A DNA stretch of 64,000 bases from G020354785 sp964521285 (GCA_964521285.1 CAZFQS010000005.1:124001-188000), one strand, 5' to 3'; shown: positions 25,396 through 34,175, numbered from the stretch's first letter. Notes: generated by a model not told the origin, from the letters alone. Program-made: numbers and translations.

Positions 25396-27120
25396 ATGAA
25401 GAAAATTAAGCGAAACTACTTAACATCTGTTGTTGTTGCAGCTTTTTTGCTAAGCAGCTGCGGCGGTTTAAATAAGATGGTCGATAAATCTAGCGACGTA
25501 TCCTATCAAGTACAGCCTAATCCGCTTGAAATGCATGCCGGACAGGTAGAAGTTACCATTGATACCAAATTCCCTGAAAAGTATTTCAATAAGAAGGCTG
25601 TAGTTGTTGCCACTCCTGTATTAAAATATGAAGGGGGGCAGACTGAATTTGAAGCAACTACACTTCAGGGAGAAAAAGTTGAAGCTAACAATAAGGTAAT
25701 ATCCTACGATGGAGGAGGGTATTCTTACACAGGGAAGATTCCTTATACTGATGAGATGCTTCGTTCAGGGCTTTATGTTGAAATGTCAGCACAAATAAAA
25801 GAAAAGACTCCGATAGAAATACCAGGCATTAAAATTGCTGATGGAGTTATTGCAACACCTGCTCTGGTAGCAGTTAATCCCAAGACTATTCTGGCTGGTG
25901 ACAAATTCCAGAGGATCATTCCGGAATCTCTTGATGCCGACATACATTATGTGATTAATAAGTCTAATGTAAGGGATTCAGAACTTAAATCTGAAGATAT
26001 AGTTTCCTTGCAGGATAAAATTAAAGAAGCAAGCCAGGCAGAGAAAAAGGAATTTAAGGGAGCAAACATTTCAGCTTATGCATCACCTGACGGGCCATAT
26101 GATCTCAATGAAGGATTGGCTGAAGACAGACAGGAATCTGCACAGAGATACATGAAAAGAATACTGAAGAAAGCCAAGGTATCAGACGCTGACGCTGAAG
26201 GATTCATGAGTCTTGCCTCTACTGCAGAAGACTGGGAAGGATTTAAAAAGCTTATGGAAGAGTCTGATATACAGGATAAAGAACTGATATTAAGAGTTCT
26301 CTCGATGTATTCTGATCCTGTAGTAAGAGAAAAAGAAATTAAAAACATCGCTGCTGCTTTCAAGGAAATAGCTGAAAAAGTTCTGCCTAAACTTCGCAGA
26401 TCAATGTTAAACGTTAATATTGATAAGATAGGCTATTCAGATGAAGAAATAGCAGAACTGGCAAAAACAAATCCGGATACATTAAATCTCGAAGAGATTT
26501 TATATGCTGCCACACTTACTGAAGATCTTGAAGAAAAACTGGCAATTTATCAGAAAGCTGCTGAAAACTTTCCTGAGTGCTTTAGAGCTATAAATAATGT
26601 TGGCCATGTATATGTAAAGTTAGGCAAAGTTGCAGAAGCTAAGGAAGCTTTCGTGGCTGCCAAAGAACTTAAGGAAAATGATGTTATTAAGAATAATCTG
26701 GGAGCAATTGCCTTGTTAGAAGGTGATTTGGCAAAAGCTGAAGAATTATTCACCTCAGCTATGGGAGCTGGTGATGTTGTAAACTACAATCTGGGGATTA
26801 TTAAAATTAAACAGGCTGATTATGATGCTGCTGTTAATTATTTTGGTAATGAACCTTCATTCAACGCTGCACTTGCTCAATTACTTAGCGGTGATACTGA
26901 GAAGTCATTGACTACATTAAACCAGTTAGGAGATGTTGACTGTCCAATGGTTTATTATTTGAAAGCCGTAGCTAGTGCAAGAAGTGACAGAGAAGAAGGT
27001 GTCCTTAATAATTTACGGACAGCTGTTGGCAAAAAAAGCGAATTAAAGGAACATGCTAAGAAAGATCTTGAATTTGCAAAATATTCTGAAAACGAGGCAT
27101 TCACTTCAATAGTAGAATAA
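25396..27120 (+). CDS. TPR lipoprotein of the Bacteroidota OmpA-like/TPR type
   Basis: This 574-aa predicted lipoprotein (signal ending LLSSC, Cys about 22) has three parts. A beta-rich N-terminal region spans 25-180. An OmpA-like segment at about 200-260 contains YVINKSNVR, then GANISAYASPDGPYDLNEGLAEDRQESAQRYM. A TPR array extends from about 370 to the end (AIYQKAAENFPECFRAINNVGHVYVKLGKVAEAKEAF). Similar proteins are widespread in Bacteroidales; their role is not settled, and an envelope-anchoring or scaffold function is inferred from the OmpA-like part. A strong terminator follows immediately. Confidence 0.85.
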   Translation: MKKIKRNYLTSVVVAAFLLSSCGGLNKMVDKSSDVSYQVQPNPLEMHAGQVEVTIDTKFPEKYFNKKAVVVATPVLKYEGGQTEFEATTLQGEKVEANNKVISYDGGGYSYTGKIPYTDEMLRSGLYVEMSAQIKEKTPIEIPGIKIADGVIATPALVAVNPKTILAGDKFQRIIPESLDADIHYVINKSNVRDSELKSEDIVSLQDKIKEASQAEKKEFKGANISAYASPDGPYDLNEGLAEDRQESAQRYMKRILKKAKVSDADAEGFMSLASTAEDWEGFKKLMEESDIQDKELILRVLSMYSDPVVREKEIKNIAAAFKEIAEKVLPKLRRSMLNVNIDKIGYSDEEIAELAKTNPDTLNLEEILYAATLTEDLEEKLAIYQKAAENFPECFRAINNVGHVYVKLGKVAEAKEAFVAAKELKENDVIKNNLGAIALLEGDLAKAEELFTSAMGAGDVVNYNLGIIKIKQADYDAAVNYFGNEPSFNAALAQLLSGDTEKSLTTLNQLGDVDCPMVYYLKAVASARSDREEGVLNNLRTAVGKKSELKEHAKKDLEFAKYSENEAFTSIVE

Positions 27121-27132
27121 AAGAAATCAACA

Positions 27133-27699
27133 TTATAATTTTAAAAGCGATCCTGAAAACTCAGGACCGCTTTTTTTTAGTTTATTAATGAGATCCCAGA
27201 GTACTATCCCAACACTTACTGATATGTTAAAAGAATGTTTTGTTCCGAACTGCGGAATTTCAATACTTATATCACTCATATCAATAACCGATTGATCTAC
27301 TCCCTTCATTTCATGTCCGAATATAAGGGCATAACTTTCATTTTTTTGTAAAGGAAATTCATTTAACATAACACTTGAGTCAGTCTGCTCAACTGAAATT
27401 ATTTTATATCCCTCTTTCCTGAGTTGTTTTATAGCATCAGTTGTTTTGTTAAAATATTTCCATTCAACTGAATCAGTGGCACCCAGGGCAGTTTTATGTA
27501 TATCTTTGTGTGGAGGAGTAGCTGTAATACCACACAGGTAAACAGCTTCGATTAGAAATCCATCAGCTGTTCTGAAGACGGAACCTATATTATTAAGACT
27601 TCTTACATTATCAAGTAAAATTATAAAAGGAAATTTTTCTGTCTTTTTAAATTCTTCCACTGATTTCCTATTTAGTTCAGAATTTTTTAATTTTCTCAT
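27133..27699 (-). CDS. SpoU/TrmH-family RNA 2'-O-methyltransferase
   Basis: A 188-aa SPOUT methylase, the compact form with no N-terminal substrate domain. Motif 1 is LLDNVRSLNNIGSVFRTAD, motif 2 LIFGHEMKGVDQ, and motif 3 HSFNISVSVGIVLWDL. The target may be a tRNA (TrmH-like) or rRNA; the sequence alone does not decide. The last ten codons overlap the hairpin terminator of the convergent TPR gene. It is one of three SpoU-family genes in this window. Confidence 0.9.
   Translation of the reverse strand: MRKLKNSELNRKSVEEFKKTEKFPFIILLDNVRSLNNIGSVFRTADGFLIEAVYLCGITATPPHKDIHKTALGATDSVEWKYFNKTTDAIKQLRKEGYKIISVEQTDSSVMLNEFPLQKNESYALIFGHEMKGVDQSVIDMSDISIEIPQFGTKHSFNISVSVGIVLWDLINKLKKSGPEFSGSLLKL
27143..27178 (+). 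terminator. Rho-independent terminator of the TPR lipoprotein gene
   Basis: AAAGCGATCCTGA pairs with TCAGGACCGCTTT around an AAAC loop, followed by eight T. The hairpin lies inside the last codons of the convergent SpoU methylase gene, whose stop is at 27133-27135. The DNA therefore serves as both terminator and coding sequence. Confidence 0.85.
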
Positions 27700-27802
27700 C
27701 TTTTAGAATATTAATTTTTTTCCTAATATGATCATAATCCTGATGTAAGATAAAAAAAATAAATATTTTAGTATTATAAAATTTAATTAAAGCAATAATA
27801 AC

Positions 27803-28990
27803 ATGAATATACACGAGTACCAGGGGAAATTGATATTGAAAAAGTATGGAGTTGCAGTACCTGCAGGTATTGTGGCTTCCACGCCTGAAGAAGCTTTAAA
27901 TGCAGCAAAAGAATTACAAAAAGAAACGGGAACAGTTTCTTTTGCAGTGAAGGCTCAAATACACGCAGGCGGAAGAGGTAAAGGAGGAGGAATAAAAATT
28001 GCCAGGAGTATTAATGAAGTCAGGCAATATGCAGATGAAATTATTGGTATGCAGCTTATAACTCACCAGACAGGTAGCGAAGGTAAAAAAGTAAACAAGG
28101 TCTTAATCGAGCAGAATATTTATTATCCTGGTGACAATCCGATTAAAGAATATTATTTAAGCGTCCTTTTAAACAGGAATACAGGCCGCAATATTGTCAT
28201 GTATTCTCCCGAAGGAGGTATGGATATTGAGACAGTCGCAGCCAAAACACCCCACTTAATTTATAAGGAAGAAATTGATCCTTCTGTCGGGTTTCTACCT
28301 TTTCAAGCCAGAAAAATTGCTTTTAATCTTGGTTTGAGAGGAAATGCTTTTAAAGAAATGATAAAGTTTTCAACTGCCTTATATAAGGCATATACTGAGA
28401 GCGATGCTTTACTTATTGAAATAAATCCTGTTATAAAGACTTCCGATAATATGGTATTTGCTGCAGATACAAAAGTTAATCTGGATGATAATGCTTTGTT
28501 TAGACATCCGGAATATTTAGCAATGAGAGATCTTACTGAAGAAGATCCTGCAGAGGTTGAAGCATCGAAGTATAATTTAAATTTTATAAAACTTGATGGC
28601 AATATAGGCTGTATGGTGAATGGAGCAGGGTTAGCCATGGCTACTATGGATATGATAAAATTATCAGGAGGAAATCCTGCGAATTTTTTGGATGTTGGCG
28701 GTACAGCAAGTGCCGAAACCGTAGAAGCCGGATTCAGGATTATTTTAAAAGACCCAAATGTAAAAGCCATTCTAATTAATATTTTCGGGGGGATAGTCAG
28801 ATGTGACAGGGTTGCCCAGGGAATAGTTGAATCTTATAAATCAATAAAAAATTTAAAAGTTCCTGTTATAGTTCGTTTGCAGGGAACTAATGCAATGAAT
28901 GCTAAAAAACTTATCGATAAATCGGGGATGAAAATATTATCTGCAATTACTTTGGAGGAAGCTTCTGAACTTATTAAGAATAGTATTTAA
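27803..28990 (+). CDS. sucC: Succinate--CoA ligase, beta subunit
   Basis: The beta subunit of succinyl-CoA synthetase (TCA cycle; succinyl-CoA + NDP + Pi to succinate + NTP). The 395-aa protein has the ATP-grasp N-terminal half (MNIHEYQGKLILKKYGV, VKAQIHAGGRGKGGG) and the C-terminal ligase domain. The latter contains LDGNIGCMVNGAGLAMATMD, GNPANFLDVGGTAS and INIFGGIVRCDRVAQGI. All landmarks are intact. The alpha subunit gene sucD is not adjacent, which is a departure from the usual sucCD pair; it must lie elsewhere in the genome. Confidence 0.96.
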   Translation: MNIHEYQGKLILKKYGVAVPAGIVASTPEEALNAAKELQKETGTVSFAVKAQIHAGGRGKGGGIKIARSINEVRQYADEIIGMQLITHQTGSEGKKVNKVLIEQNIYYPGDNPIKEYYLSVLLNRNTGRNIVMYSPEGGMDIETVAAKTPHLIYKEEIDPSVGFLPFQARKIAFNLGLRGNAFKEMIKFSTALYKAYTESDALLIEINPVIKTSDNMVFAADTKVNLDDNALFRHPEYLAMRDLTEEDPAEVEASKYNLNFIKLDGNIGCMVNGAGLAMATMDMIKLSGGNPANFLDVGGTASAETVEAGFRIILKDPNVKAILINIFGGIVRCDRVAQGIVESYKSIKNLKVPVIVRLQGTNAMNAKKLIDKSGMKILSAITLEEASELIKNSI

Positions 28991-29000
28991 GGTTGATAGT

Positions 29001-30260
29001 TCAGTTCTTTCTTTTAATCGGTAAGGTCATACATCTTGGACCTCCTCCGCCTCTGGCCAACTCACCACCTTCTATTGTAATAACAAACTTTTTATAGTTA
29101 TTTAAATCCTTAATGCCATTTAATACGTCCGTAGCCTTAATTATTTCATAACCATGTTTGTTTAGTGCCTCATTCGTGTGAACGTTTCTTTCATACCCGA
29201 TGATTTTTCCCGGGGCGAGGGCAAAGAAGTTGGCTCCGCTATGCCATTGTTCACGCTCCTGAATTAAGATCTCCTTACTTCCACCACAGGGAACAGGACG
29301 TATATCCAATCCGAGTTTTTTTAATGAAATAATAACATCATCTACAGTCTCAATATTTTTAATTTTGCCCTTATCCAGCTTAATAAGTACTGTTTGAAAG
29401 TTTAATCGATTGTAAATTACAGGTTCATAAATAATGCAGGTATTTTTATCGAGGAATGTCAGGACCATGTCAAGATGTATAAAGGATTCAGGTGAATAGG
29501 GCAGTTCCTGCACTATTATATACTTTATCTCTTCCTTTTCCAGCAGTTGATTAATAATATAATCAACTCCCTGCGAAGTGGTACGGGGACCAATCCCTAT
29601 CAACAAAGTATTATTATTAACAACCATTATATCTCCTCCTTCAATTGTGATTGCCTTTTCGTTAATATTCTTAGAATCAGGGCAATATGCCTTTATTTGA
29701 AATTGGGGGTGATAATTGAAAATAGCTTCCATTATTAATGCCTCACGAATCCTTACATTTTTAGCCATTTTTGCTATAAATACATTGCTATTTATAACAA
29801 AGGATGGGTCTCTGGTAAAGAAGAAGTTATGCAAAGGTTCAAGTGAGTAATTCCCTTTATTCAGGTAATTGGTTAAATTGATTTTTTCCAGCAGTACTCC
29901 TTCAATAAGCTGGTTGATTAATATTCTTTCGGGGATCTCGGTTAGTTTATGATAAATATCAGTTAATCCACAGGTATTGGTTATTTTTTTTAATAAATCC
30001 TTTTTAGACTGTTCATTTTTTAATATATCATATAATAAGTCTTTAACTTCAAAAACTTTAGCATAATTCTTAAGAATTCCTTTCAACTGGCTGAACTCTT
30101 TGGAGGCAACCGATAAATTCAATATATCACTATATAGCGCTCTTTCTGCTGTTGAAGGAGTCATATTTTCCACTTCAGGCCCCGGAGAGTGTATTATAAC
30201 CGCTTCAATCTCTCCAATTTCCGAGTTAATACCGACTTTTATTTTTTCAACCTCTGACAT
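29001..30260 (-). CDS. arcA: Arginine deiminase
   Basis: This enzyme hydrolyses arginine to citrulline and ammonia. From ATG at 30260 it is 419 aa (IKVGINSEIGEIEAVIIHSPGPEVENM). A 22-residue upstream extension is hydrophobic and not family-like, so it was dropped. Catalytic landmarks are LHNFFFTRDPSFVI, EGGDIMVV, FIHLDMVLTF and the nucleophile Cys about 410 in GGGGPRCMTLP. No carbamate kinase, ornithine carbamoyltransferase or antiporter gene is next to it, so it is a solitary deiminase rather than part of an arc operon. The ammonia it releases could feed the asparagine synthetases in this window, but that is only a possibility. Confidence 0.94.
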   Translation of the reverse strand: MSEVEKIKVGINSEIGEIEAVIIHSPGPEVENMTPSTAERALYSDILNLSVASKEFSQLKGILKNYAKVFEVKDLLYDILKNEQSKKDLLKKITNTCGLTDIYHKLTEIPERILINQLIEGVLLEKINLTNYLNKGNYSLEPLHNFFFTRDPSFVINSNVFIAKMAKNVRIREALIMEAIFNYHPQFQIKAYCPDSKNINEKAITIEGGDIMVVNNNTLLIGIGPRTTSQGVDYIINQLLEKEEIKYIIVQELPYSPESFIHLDMVLTFLDKNTCIIYEPVIYNRLNFQTVLIKLDKGKIKNIETVDDVIISLKKLGLDIRPVPCGGSKEILIQEREQWHSGANFFALAPGKIIGYERNVHTNEALNKHGYEIIKATDVLNGIKDLNNYKKFVITIEGGELARGGGGPRCMTLPIKRKN

Positions 30261-30399
30261 AGAACTGACATAGTATATAAAAGTGAAATATACAAAATAT
30301 GCAGAAAAATAGTCTGAAATAAACAATCAGTTTTTAATCCTGGTTTAAGATTTCTACTTTAACAGGATTTCTTTTATCAAAATTTGTCATTACTATGGA

Positions 30400-30849
30400 T
30401 TAATTGCCGGTATAGTTAATCTTGCTATGTGAACCATCACAGTAAGGTAATTTGCCTGACCGGCCGCATCTGCAAATTGAGGCTACTTTCATTTGTTTCA
30501 TTTCTTTTCCATCGGTCCCTATAATTTTAAAGTTTCCTTTGATTATCACTGGCCCGTTTTTCAGTACTTTTATCTCAGTCTTCTGTTCTGTATCCTGGCG
30601 ATCTTCAGGGACATTCTGTTCTTTTTCAATGTCTTTATTCCATTTGTATGTTAATGCATTAGTAGGGCACTTATCCACGATTCTTATTATATCTTCTGTT
30701 GGTGCTCCATTCATATTAATCCACGGCCTTTTACTCGGATTGAAGACTTTTAGCAGTTCCCTGTAACAATAGGTTGCATGAATACATTCACTGGGACGCC
30801 AAAATACGGTTATATCTTTATTTTTATATTTTCGTGCTTTACTGTACAT
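30400..30849 (-). CDS. Fused divergent 4Fe-4S (YjdI-type) and CDGSH iron-sulfur protein
   Basis: This 149-aa protein joins two metal-binding modules. Residues 15-70 match the Fer4_19/YjdI single-cluster domain (Cys22, Cys28, then CPTNAL with Cys61, and the conserved PWINMNGAP). Residues 96-149 are a CDGSH domain (Cys126-x-Cys128, then LPYCDGSH with Cys137 and His141), which binds a redox-active [2Fe-2S] cluster through three Cys and one His as in mitoNEET. Between them is a charged linker rich in Glu and Lys. Electron transfer or cluster transfer is likely; partners are unknown. No neighbours suggest an operon. Confidence 0.9.
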   Translation of the reverse strand: MYSKARKYKNKDITVFWRPSECIHATYCYRELLKVFNPSKRPWINMNGAPTEDIIRIVDKCPTNALTYKWNKDIEKEQNVPEDRQDTEQKTEIKVLKNGPVIIKGNFKIIGTDGKEMKQMKVASICRCGRSGKLPYCDGSHSKINYTGN

Positions 30850-31044
30850 ATCAACATTTTCAGTAAAAATAGTAAATTAATCATGAATTTTGTTCCCTAA
30901 TATAACATAACAATGATGAGATTTAATAGTTTAATTTCTGAATTAAGACAGATATATTTGGAACGGGAGAAAGGATTGTTATACAGGTCAAAATCACTTC
31001 AACTTGCACCAGGATAAATAGAGGATATATAAATGATTTATTAA

Positions 31045-31075
31045 TTGTGAAGTCTATATGCTTTTAATAACTTTG
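31045..31075 (+). promoter_or_regulatory. Bacteroidota-type promoter for the DUF4294 gene
   Basis: TTG at 31045-31047, a 20-bp spacer, and TAACTTTG at 31068-31075. The leader would be about 95 nt and includes ATGTTT/AAACAT (31093-31108), followed shortly by a run of T, a weak hairpin that might attenuate. The rest of the 330-bp gap 30850-31179 shows nothing recognisable. Confidence 0.6.
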
Positions 31076-31179
31076 TTAATAATAAAAATTGGATGTTTGT
31101 TTAAACATATGATTTTTTTTTTCGTTTAATAGCTTAAGATTATGGCACAAATATTGTGAAGTCAAAAGAAAGTTGAAAA

Positions 31180-31785
31180 ATGATTCATAAATTATTAATA
31201 GCAGTATTTATCGTATTCCTGATTAATACAGTCAAAGCACAGGATACTATTCAGCTTCACAAAGATGGTGCCGCCTATGTACTTTATGGAGTAATAATTG
31301 ACGGGGATACCTTGTTACTTTCCAGCATTGACGAAGTATACATCTTTCCGCTCAGGAAGTTTAATTCAGCAAGGGATCTCAGGAGATACAGGAGATTAAT
31401 CAGGAATGTTAAAAAAGCTTATCCTTATGCAAAACTTGCCAAAGCGAAGTTAGATGAAATTGAAGCAAATTTTGTAAAACTAAAAACAGATAAAGCCAGA
31501 AAGAATTATATAAAACAAGTTGAAAAAGAAATAAAATACGAATATGAGGATGAACTGAAAAAACTTACCATAACGCAAGGAAGGATATTGATAAAGCTAA
31601 TTGATAGAGAAACAGGAGAAACCTCCTATGAACTGGTTAAAGAATTAAGAGGTTCATTTTCTGCTTTTTTCTGGCAGGCTTTGGCCCGGTTATTTGGTTC
31701 TAACCTCAAAAGTGAGTTTGATGCCCATGGTGAGGACAAGTTGATAAATGAAATTGTAATTCTAATTGAAAACGGGCAGCTCTAA
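31180..31785 (+). CDS. DUF4294 family exported protein
   Basis: A 201-aa protein with a cleavable signal (after VKAQ, about residue 20). The conserved-looking region has GVIIDGDTLLLSSIDEVYIFPLRKF, then LRRYRRLIRNVKKAYPYAKLAKAKLDEIE and KKLTITQGRILIKLIDRETGETSYELVKELRGSFSAFFWQALARLFG. This matches the DUF4294 family of Bacteroidota; the function is unknown. The basic helical middle could contact the envelope or nucleic acid, but there is no real evidence for either. Confidence 0.88.
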   Translation: MIHKLLIAVFIVFLINTVKAQDTIQLHKDGAAYVLYGVIIDGDTLLLSSIDEVYIFPLRKFNSARDLRRYRRLIRNVKKAYPYAKLAKAKLDEIEANFVKLKTDKARKNYIKQVEKEIKYEYEDELKKLTITQGRILIKLIDRETGETSYELVKELRGSFSAFFWQALARLFGSNLKSEFDAHGEDKLINEIVILIENGQL

Positions 31786-31802
31786 TAAGCCTGATTAAAT
31801 AT

Positions 31803-32459
31803 TTACAGCAGATTCAGCATTTCTTTAACGACATTTTCCGCACCCTCCGCAATTTGTACTATGTTAGCATCAAGCATATAACAGGGTGTTGTAACAATTT
31901 TATGTTTCTTATCAACAACTGTTTCTGCATGTATCGTATTTTTATGTTTTGCCCCCATTTGTTCCACTGCTTTTGCGGTTGCGGGATCGCTGCCAATGGT
32001 TATTTCAATATCACCCAGCACCTTTGCCAAGATAACAGGTGAAATACATAAAGCTCCAACAGGCTTTTTTTGCTTCACCATAGATTTAATAGCTGCAGCT
32101 GCCTCTTCATTTATATGGCAATTAGTACCTTTAAATGCAAAATCTGATAGGTTTTTTGCCACTCCGAATCCCCCGGGGAAAATTAAAGCATCATAATTGT
32201 CAGCATTGAATTTGCTTAAAGGACTAATCCTGCCACGAGCAATCCTTGCCGATTCAATTAAAACATTTCTTGTTTCTTTTATTTCTTCACCGGTAATATG
32301 ATTTATTACATGATGCTGATTTATATCAGGAGCAAAAATATCATAAATGGCATTGTTTTTTATAATTGCATACAGGGTTAAAGTTGCTTCATGTATTTCT
32401 GCTCCGTCAAATACTCCACAACCGGATAATATTACTGCAAATCTTACTGGTCTGTTCAT
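31803..32459 (-). CDS. elbB: ElbB-like DJ-1/PfpI family glyoxalase
   Basis: This 218-aa member of the DJ-1/PfpI superfamily begins with the ElbB signature VILSGCGVFDGAEIHEATLTLYAI. It has the nucleophile elbow GALCISPVILAKVL with the reactive Cys, and LIFPGGFGVAKNLSDFA. E. coli ElbB has weak glyoxalase activity and was linked to isoprenoid synthesis; the in vivo role remains unclear. The gene is convergent with the DUF4294 gene, 17 bases apart. Confidence 0.92.
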   Translation of the reverse strand: MNRPVRFAVILSGCGVFDGAEIHEATLTLYAIIKNNAIYDIFAPDINQHHVINHITGEEIKETRNVLIESARIARGRISPLSKFNADNYDALIFPGGFGVAKNLSDFAFKGTNCHINEEAAAAIKSMVKQKKPVGALCISPVILAKVLGDIEITIGSDPATAKAVEQMGAKHKNTIHAETVVDKKHKIVTTPCYMLDANIVQIAEGAENVVKEMLNLL

Positions 32460-32577
32460 AATGGTTAAGTTTATTTTTTTTCTAATTTATTGAATTTTCC
32501 TGATAAATGGCAATAAAATTTAAGGCTTTTGCAAATTATATCTGTATTAAATTATCCGACATACTTTTTATTACATG

Positions 32578-33063
32578 CTAATCATATGCCTTATTATAAT
32601 CAAGTACCTTAATCACTTCTTCCGGGGCCTGGACCAGTTCAATTAAAACACCTTCTCCGCATAAGGGAAATTCATTATTTCCTTTAGGATGAATAAAACA
32701 AATATTATATCCTCCTGCTCCTTTCCTTATACCTCCAGGTGTAAAGCGAACACCCTGTTCCTCTAACCACTCAACTGCTTTTTGAAGATTATCTATCCAG
32801 AGTCCAATGTGGTTAAGAGCCGGTTCATGTACGGCTGGTTTTTTATCAGTATCAAGGGGCTGCATAATATCTATCTCAATCAATGCAGGGCCTGAACCTA
32901 TTTTTAATATATCTTCATCTACATTTTCTCTCTCACTCTTAAAACTACCTGTTTTATTTAATCCCATTATATCTATCCAGAATTTTTCCAGCCTGGATTT
33001 ATTTTTACTGCCCAGTGCAATATGCTGTATTCCCAGAACTTTAAACGGCCTAGTTTTATTCAT
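32578..33063 (-). CDS. VOC family protein (glyoxalase/bleomycin-resistance fold)
   Basis: A 161-aa vicinal-oxygen-chelate protein. The first beta-alpha-beta module starts IQHIALGSKNKSRLEKFWIDIMGL and the second HIGLWIDNLQKAVEWLEEQGVRF. The metal ligands expected for the fold (His in IQHIA, His in NHIGLW, Glu in LIELVQAP) are present, so it is likely a metalloenzyme. Lactoylglutathione lyase-like activity is only one of many possibilities. Seven octamer repeats lie just upstream of its start. Confidence 0.88.
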   Translation of the reverse strand: MNKTRPFKVLGIQHIALGSKNKSRLEKFWIDIMGLNKTGSFKSERENVDEDILKIGSGPALIEIDIMQPLDTDKKPAVHEPALNHIGLWIDNLQKAVEWLEEQGVRFTPGGIRKGAGGYNICFIHPKGNNEFPLCGEGVLIELVQAPEEVIKVLDYNKAYD

Positions 33064-33083
33064 TTTTTTATTTGTTTATAGTT

Positions 33084-33139
33084 AACAATAGAGCAATAGA
33101 ACAATAGAACAATTCAACAATATAGCAATTTTACAATTT
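33084..33139. repeat. Seven 8-bp CAAT-containing tandem repeats
   Basis: Seven consecutive octamers share the pattern RRCAATWN (AACAATAG, AGCAATAG, AACAATAG, AACAATTC, AACAATAT, AGCAATTT, TACAATTT). They begin 20 bases upstream of the VOC gene start, within its expected promoter. Variation in copy number could shift promoter spacing; that is speculative. Confidence 0.75.
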
Positions 33140-33278
33140 AAAAATAAAACATCTATTATTAAGTGCAATAATGAATTTTAATGGTGAAATTTTATTATTG
33201 TCTGTCATGGTATATAATAAAGTATTAAAAATTCTATATTTTTAATGCATGATTGATTCCGGATTTTAGTTATTAATA

Positions 33279-34046
33279 ATGAAAAAGCTTATACCTATAG
33301 TACTTAAAATCATTCCCAGAAGGCACCTCATTAGGTTAAGCTATATTTTCATGAGAATAAGTGCATTATTTTATAAAGGAAATAATGTTGAATGCCCGGT
33401 TTGTAGCAGCCGGTTCTGTAAATTCCTTCCATATGGTCACAATATAATAAGAGAAAATGCTTTGTGCCCTAAATGTCTGTCGCTGGAACGGCACAGATTA
33501 ATGTGGCTGTTTCTCAGAGATAAAACCGATTTTTTTACCGCTAATCTTAAGGTTTTACATGTTGCCCCTGAGCAATGTTTTTATTCAAGATTTAAGAAAC
33601 TGAATAATCTGGATTATATTACGGCAGATATGGAATCTCCTATTGCGGATATTAGACTGGATATCCAGAAAATGCCATTTGAAGATAATGAATTTGATGT
33701 AATAATATGTAACCATGTGCTGGAACATGTGGAAGATGACAAAACAGCAATGTCAGAAATTCTGAGGGTACTTAAGAAGGGAGGATTTGCTCTTATGCAC
33801 GTACCAATAGATTATTCAAGAAAGGAAACTTATGAAAACAATACAATTACTGCCCCAAAGGAAAGGGACAAACATTTCAGGCAAAAAGATCATTATAGAT
33901 TGTACGGCCTTGATTTTCCTGACAGACTGAAGGAAGCCGGATTTAAAATCACAGATAATAATTATACAGACGAACTGGATAAAGAAACAATTGAAAGATA
34001 CCGGTTAATTAAGAATGAATACATGTATGCTTACCGGAAATATTAG
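33279..34046 (+). CDS. Class I SAM-dependent methyltransferase with N-terminal zinc-ribbon
   Basis: This 255-aa protein starts with a basic amphipathic region. A Cys-rich zinc-ribbon-like segment follows (ECPVCSSRFCKF, then LCPKCLSLERHRLMWLFL, residues 39-85). A methyltransferase domain of the Methyltransf_11 type follows: VLHVAPEQ, DIQKMPFEDNEFDVIICNHVLEHVEDD and EILRVLKKGGFALMHVPID. The SAM glycine motif is replaced by HVAPEQ, as is common in this subgroup. The substrate is unknown; similar proteins occur in polysaccharide or lipid modification loci, but nothing nearby points that way. Confidence 0.87.
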   Translation: MKKLIPIVLKIIPRRHLIRLSYIFMRISALFYKGNNVECPVCSSRFCKFLPYGHNIIRENALCPKCLSLERHRLMWLFLRDKTDFFTANLKVLHVAPEQCFYSRFKKLNNLDYITADMESPIADIRLDIQKMPFEDNEFDVIICNHVLEHVEDDKTAMSEILRVLKKGGFALMHVPIDYSRKETYENNTITAPKERDKHFRQKDHYRLYGLDFPDRLKEAGFKITDNNYTDELDKETIERYRLIKNEYMYAYRKY

Positions 34047-34085
34047 ATTTTTTAATTTTTTTTTAATAAAATACAAATAATTATC

Positions 34086-34093
34086 TATATTTG
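34086..34093 (+). promoter_or_regulatory. Candidate -7 element of the ilv leader transcript
   Basis: TATATTTG matches the Bacteroidota -7 box and places the start point near 34100, about 13 bases before the leader peptide ATG. No TTG lies at the ideal -33 distance; the upstream stretch is T-rich instead. Confidence 0.5.
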
Positions 34094-34112
34094 TCAACCA
34101 AATTGTTTTAAA

Positions 34113-34175
34113 ATGAGAATTATCATAGTCATCGTGTCTGTCCTCGTGGTTAGCATTCTTAGGATGCTAAGGTAA
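34113..34175 (+). CDS. ilv operon leader peptide (attenuation peptide)
   Basis: This short ORF encodes MRIIIVIVSVLVVSILRMLR, in which 13 of 20 residues are Ile (5), Val (5) or Leu (3), the end products of the operon that follows. It starts 20 bases after a -7 promoter box and ends just before the antiterminator arm. Ribosome stalling on its Ile/Val/Leu codons would control which RNA hairpin forms. The peptide is analogous in logic to enterobacterial IlvL, though not detectably related in sequence. It has no expected function apart from being translated. Confidence 0.85.
   Translation: MRIIIVIVSVLVVSILRMLR

Noticed and set aside
28303..28770. 155-codon minus-strand ORF inside sucC
   Set aside because: The plus-strand frame is a complete and conserved SucC, so the antisense frame is not a gene.
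31093..31122. ATGTTT/AAACAT hairpin with T-run as an attenuator of the DUF4294 gene
   Set aside because: The stem is only six AT-rich base pairs, no leader peptide or alternative pairing is visible, and the gene has no obvious effector; too weak to call.
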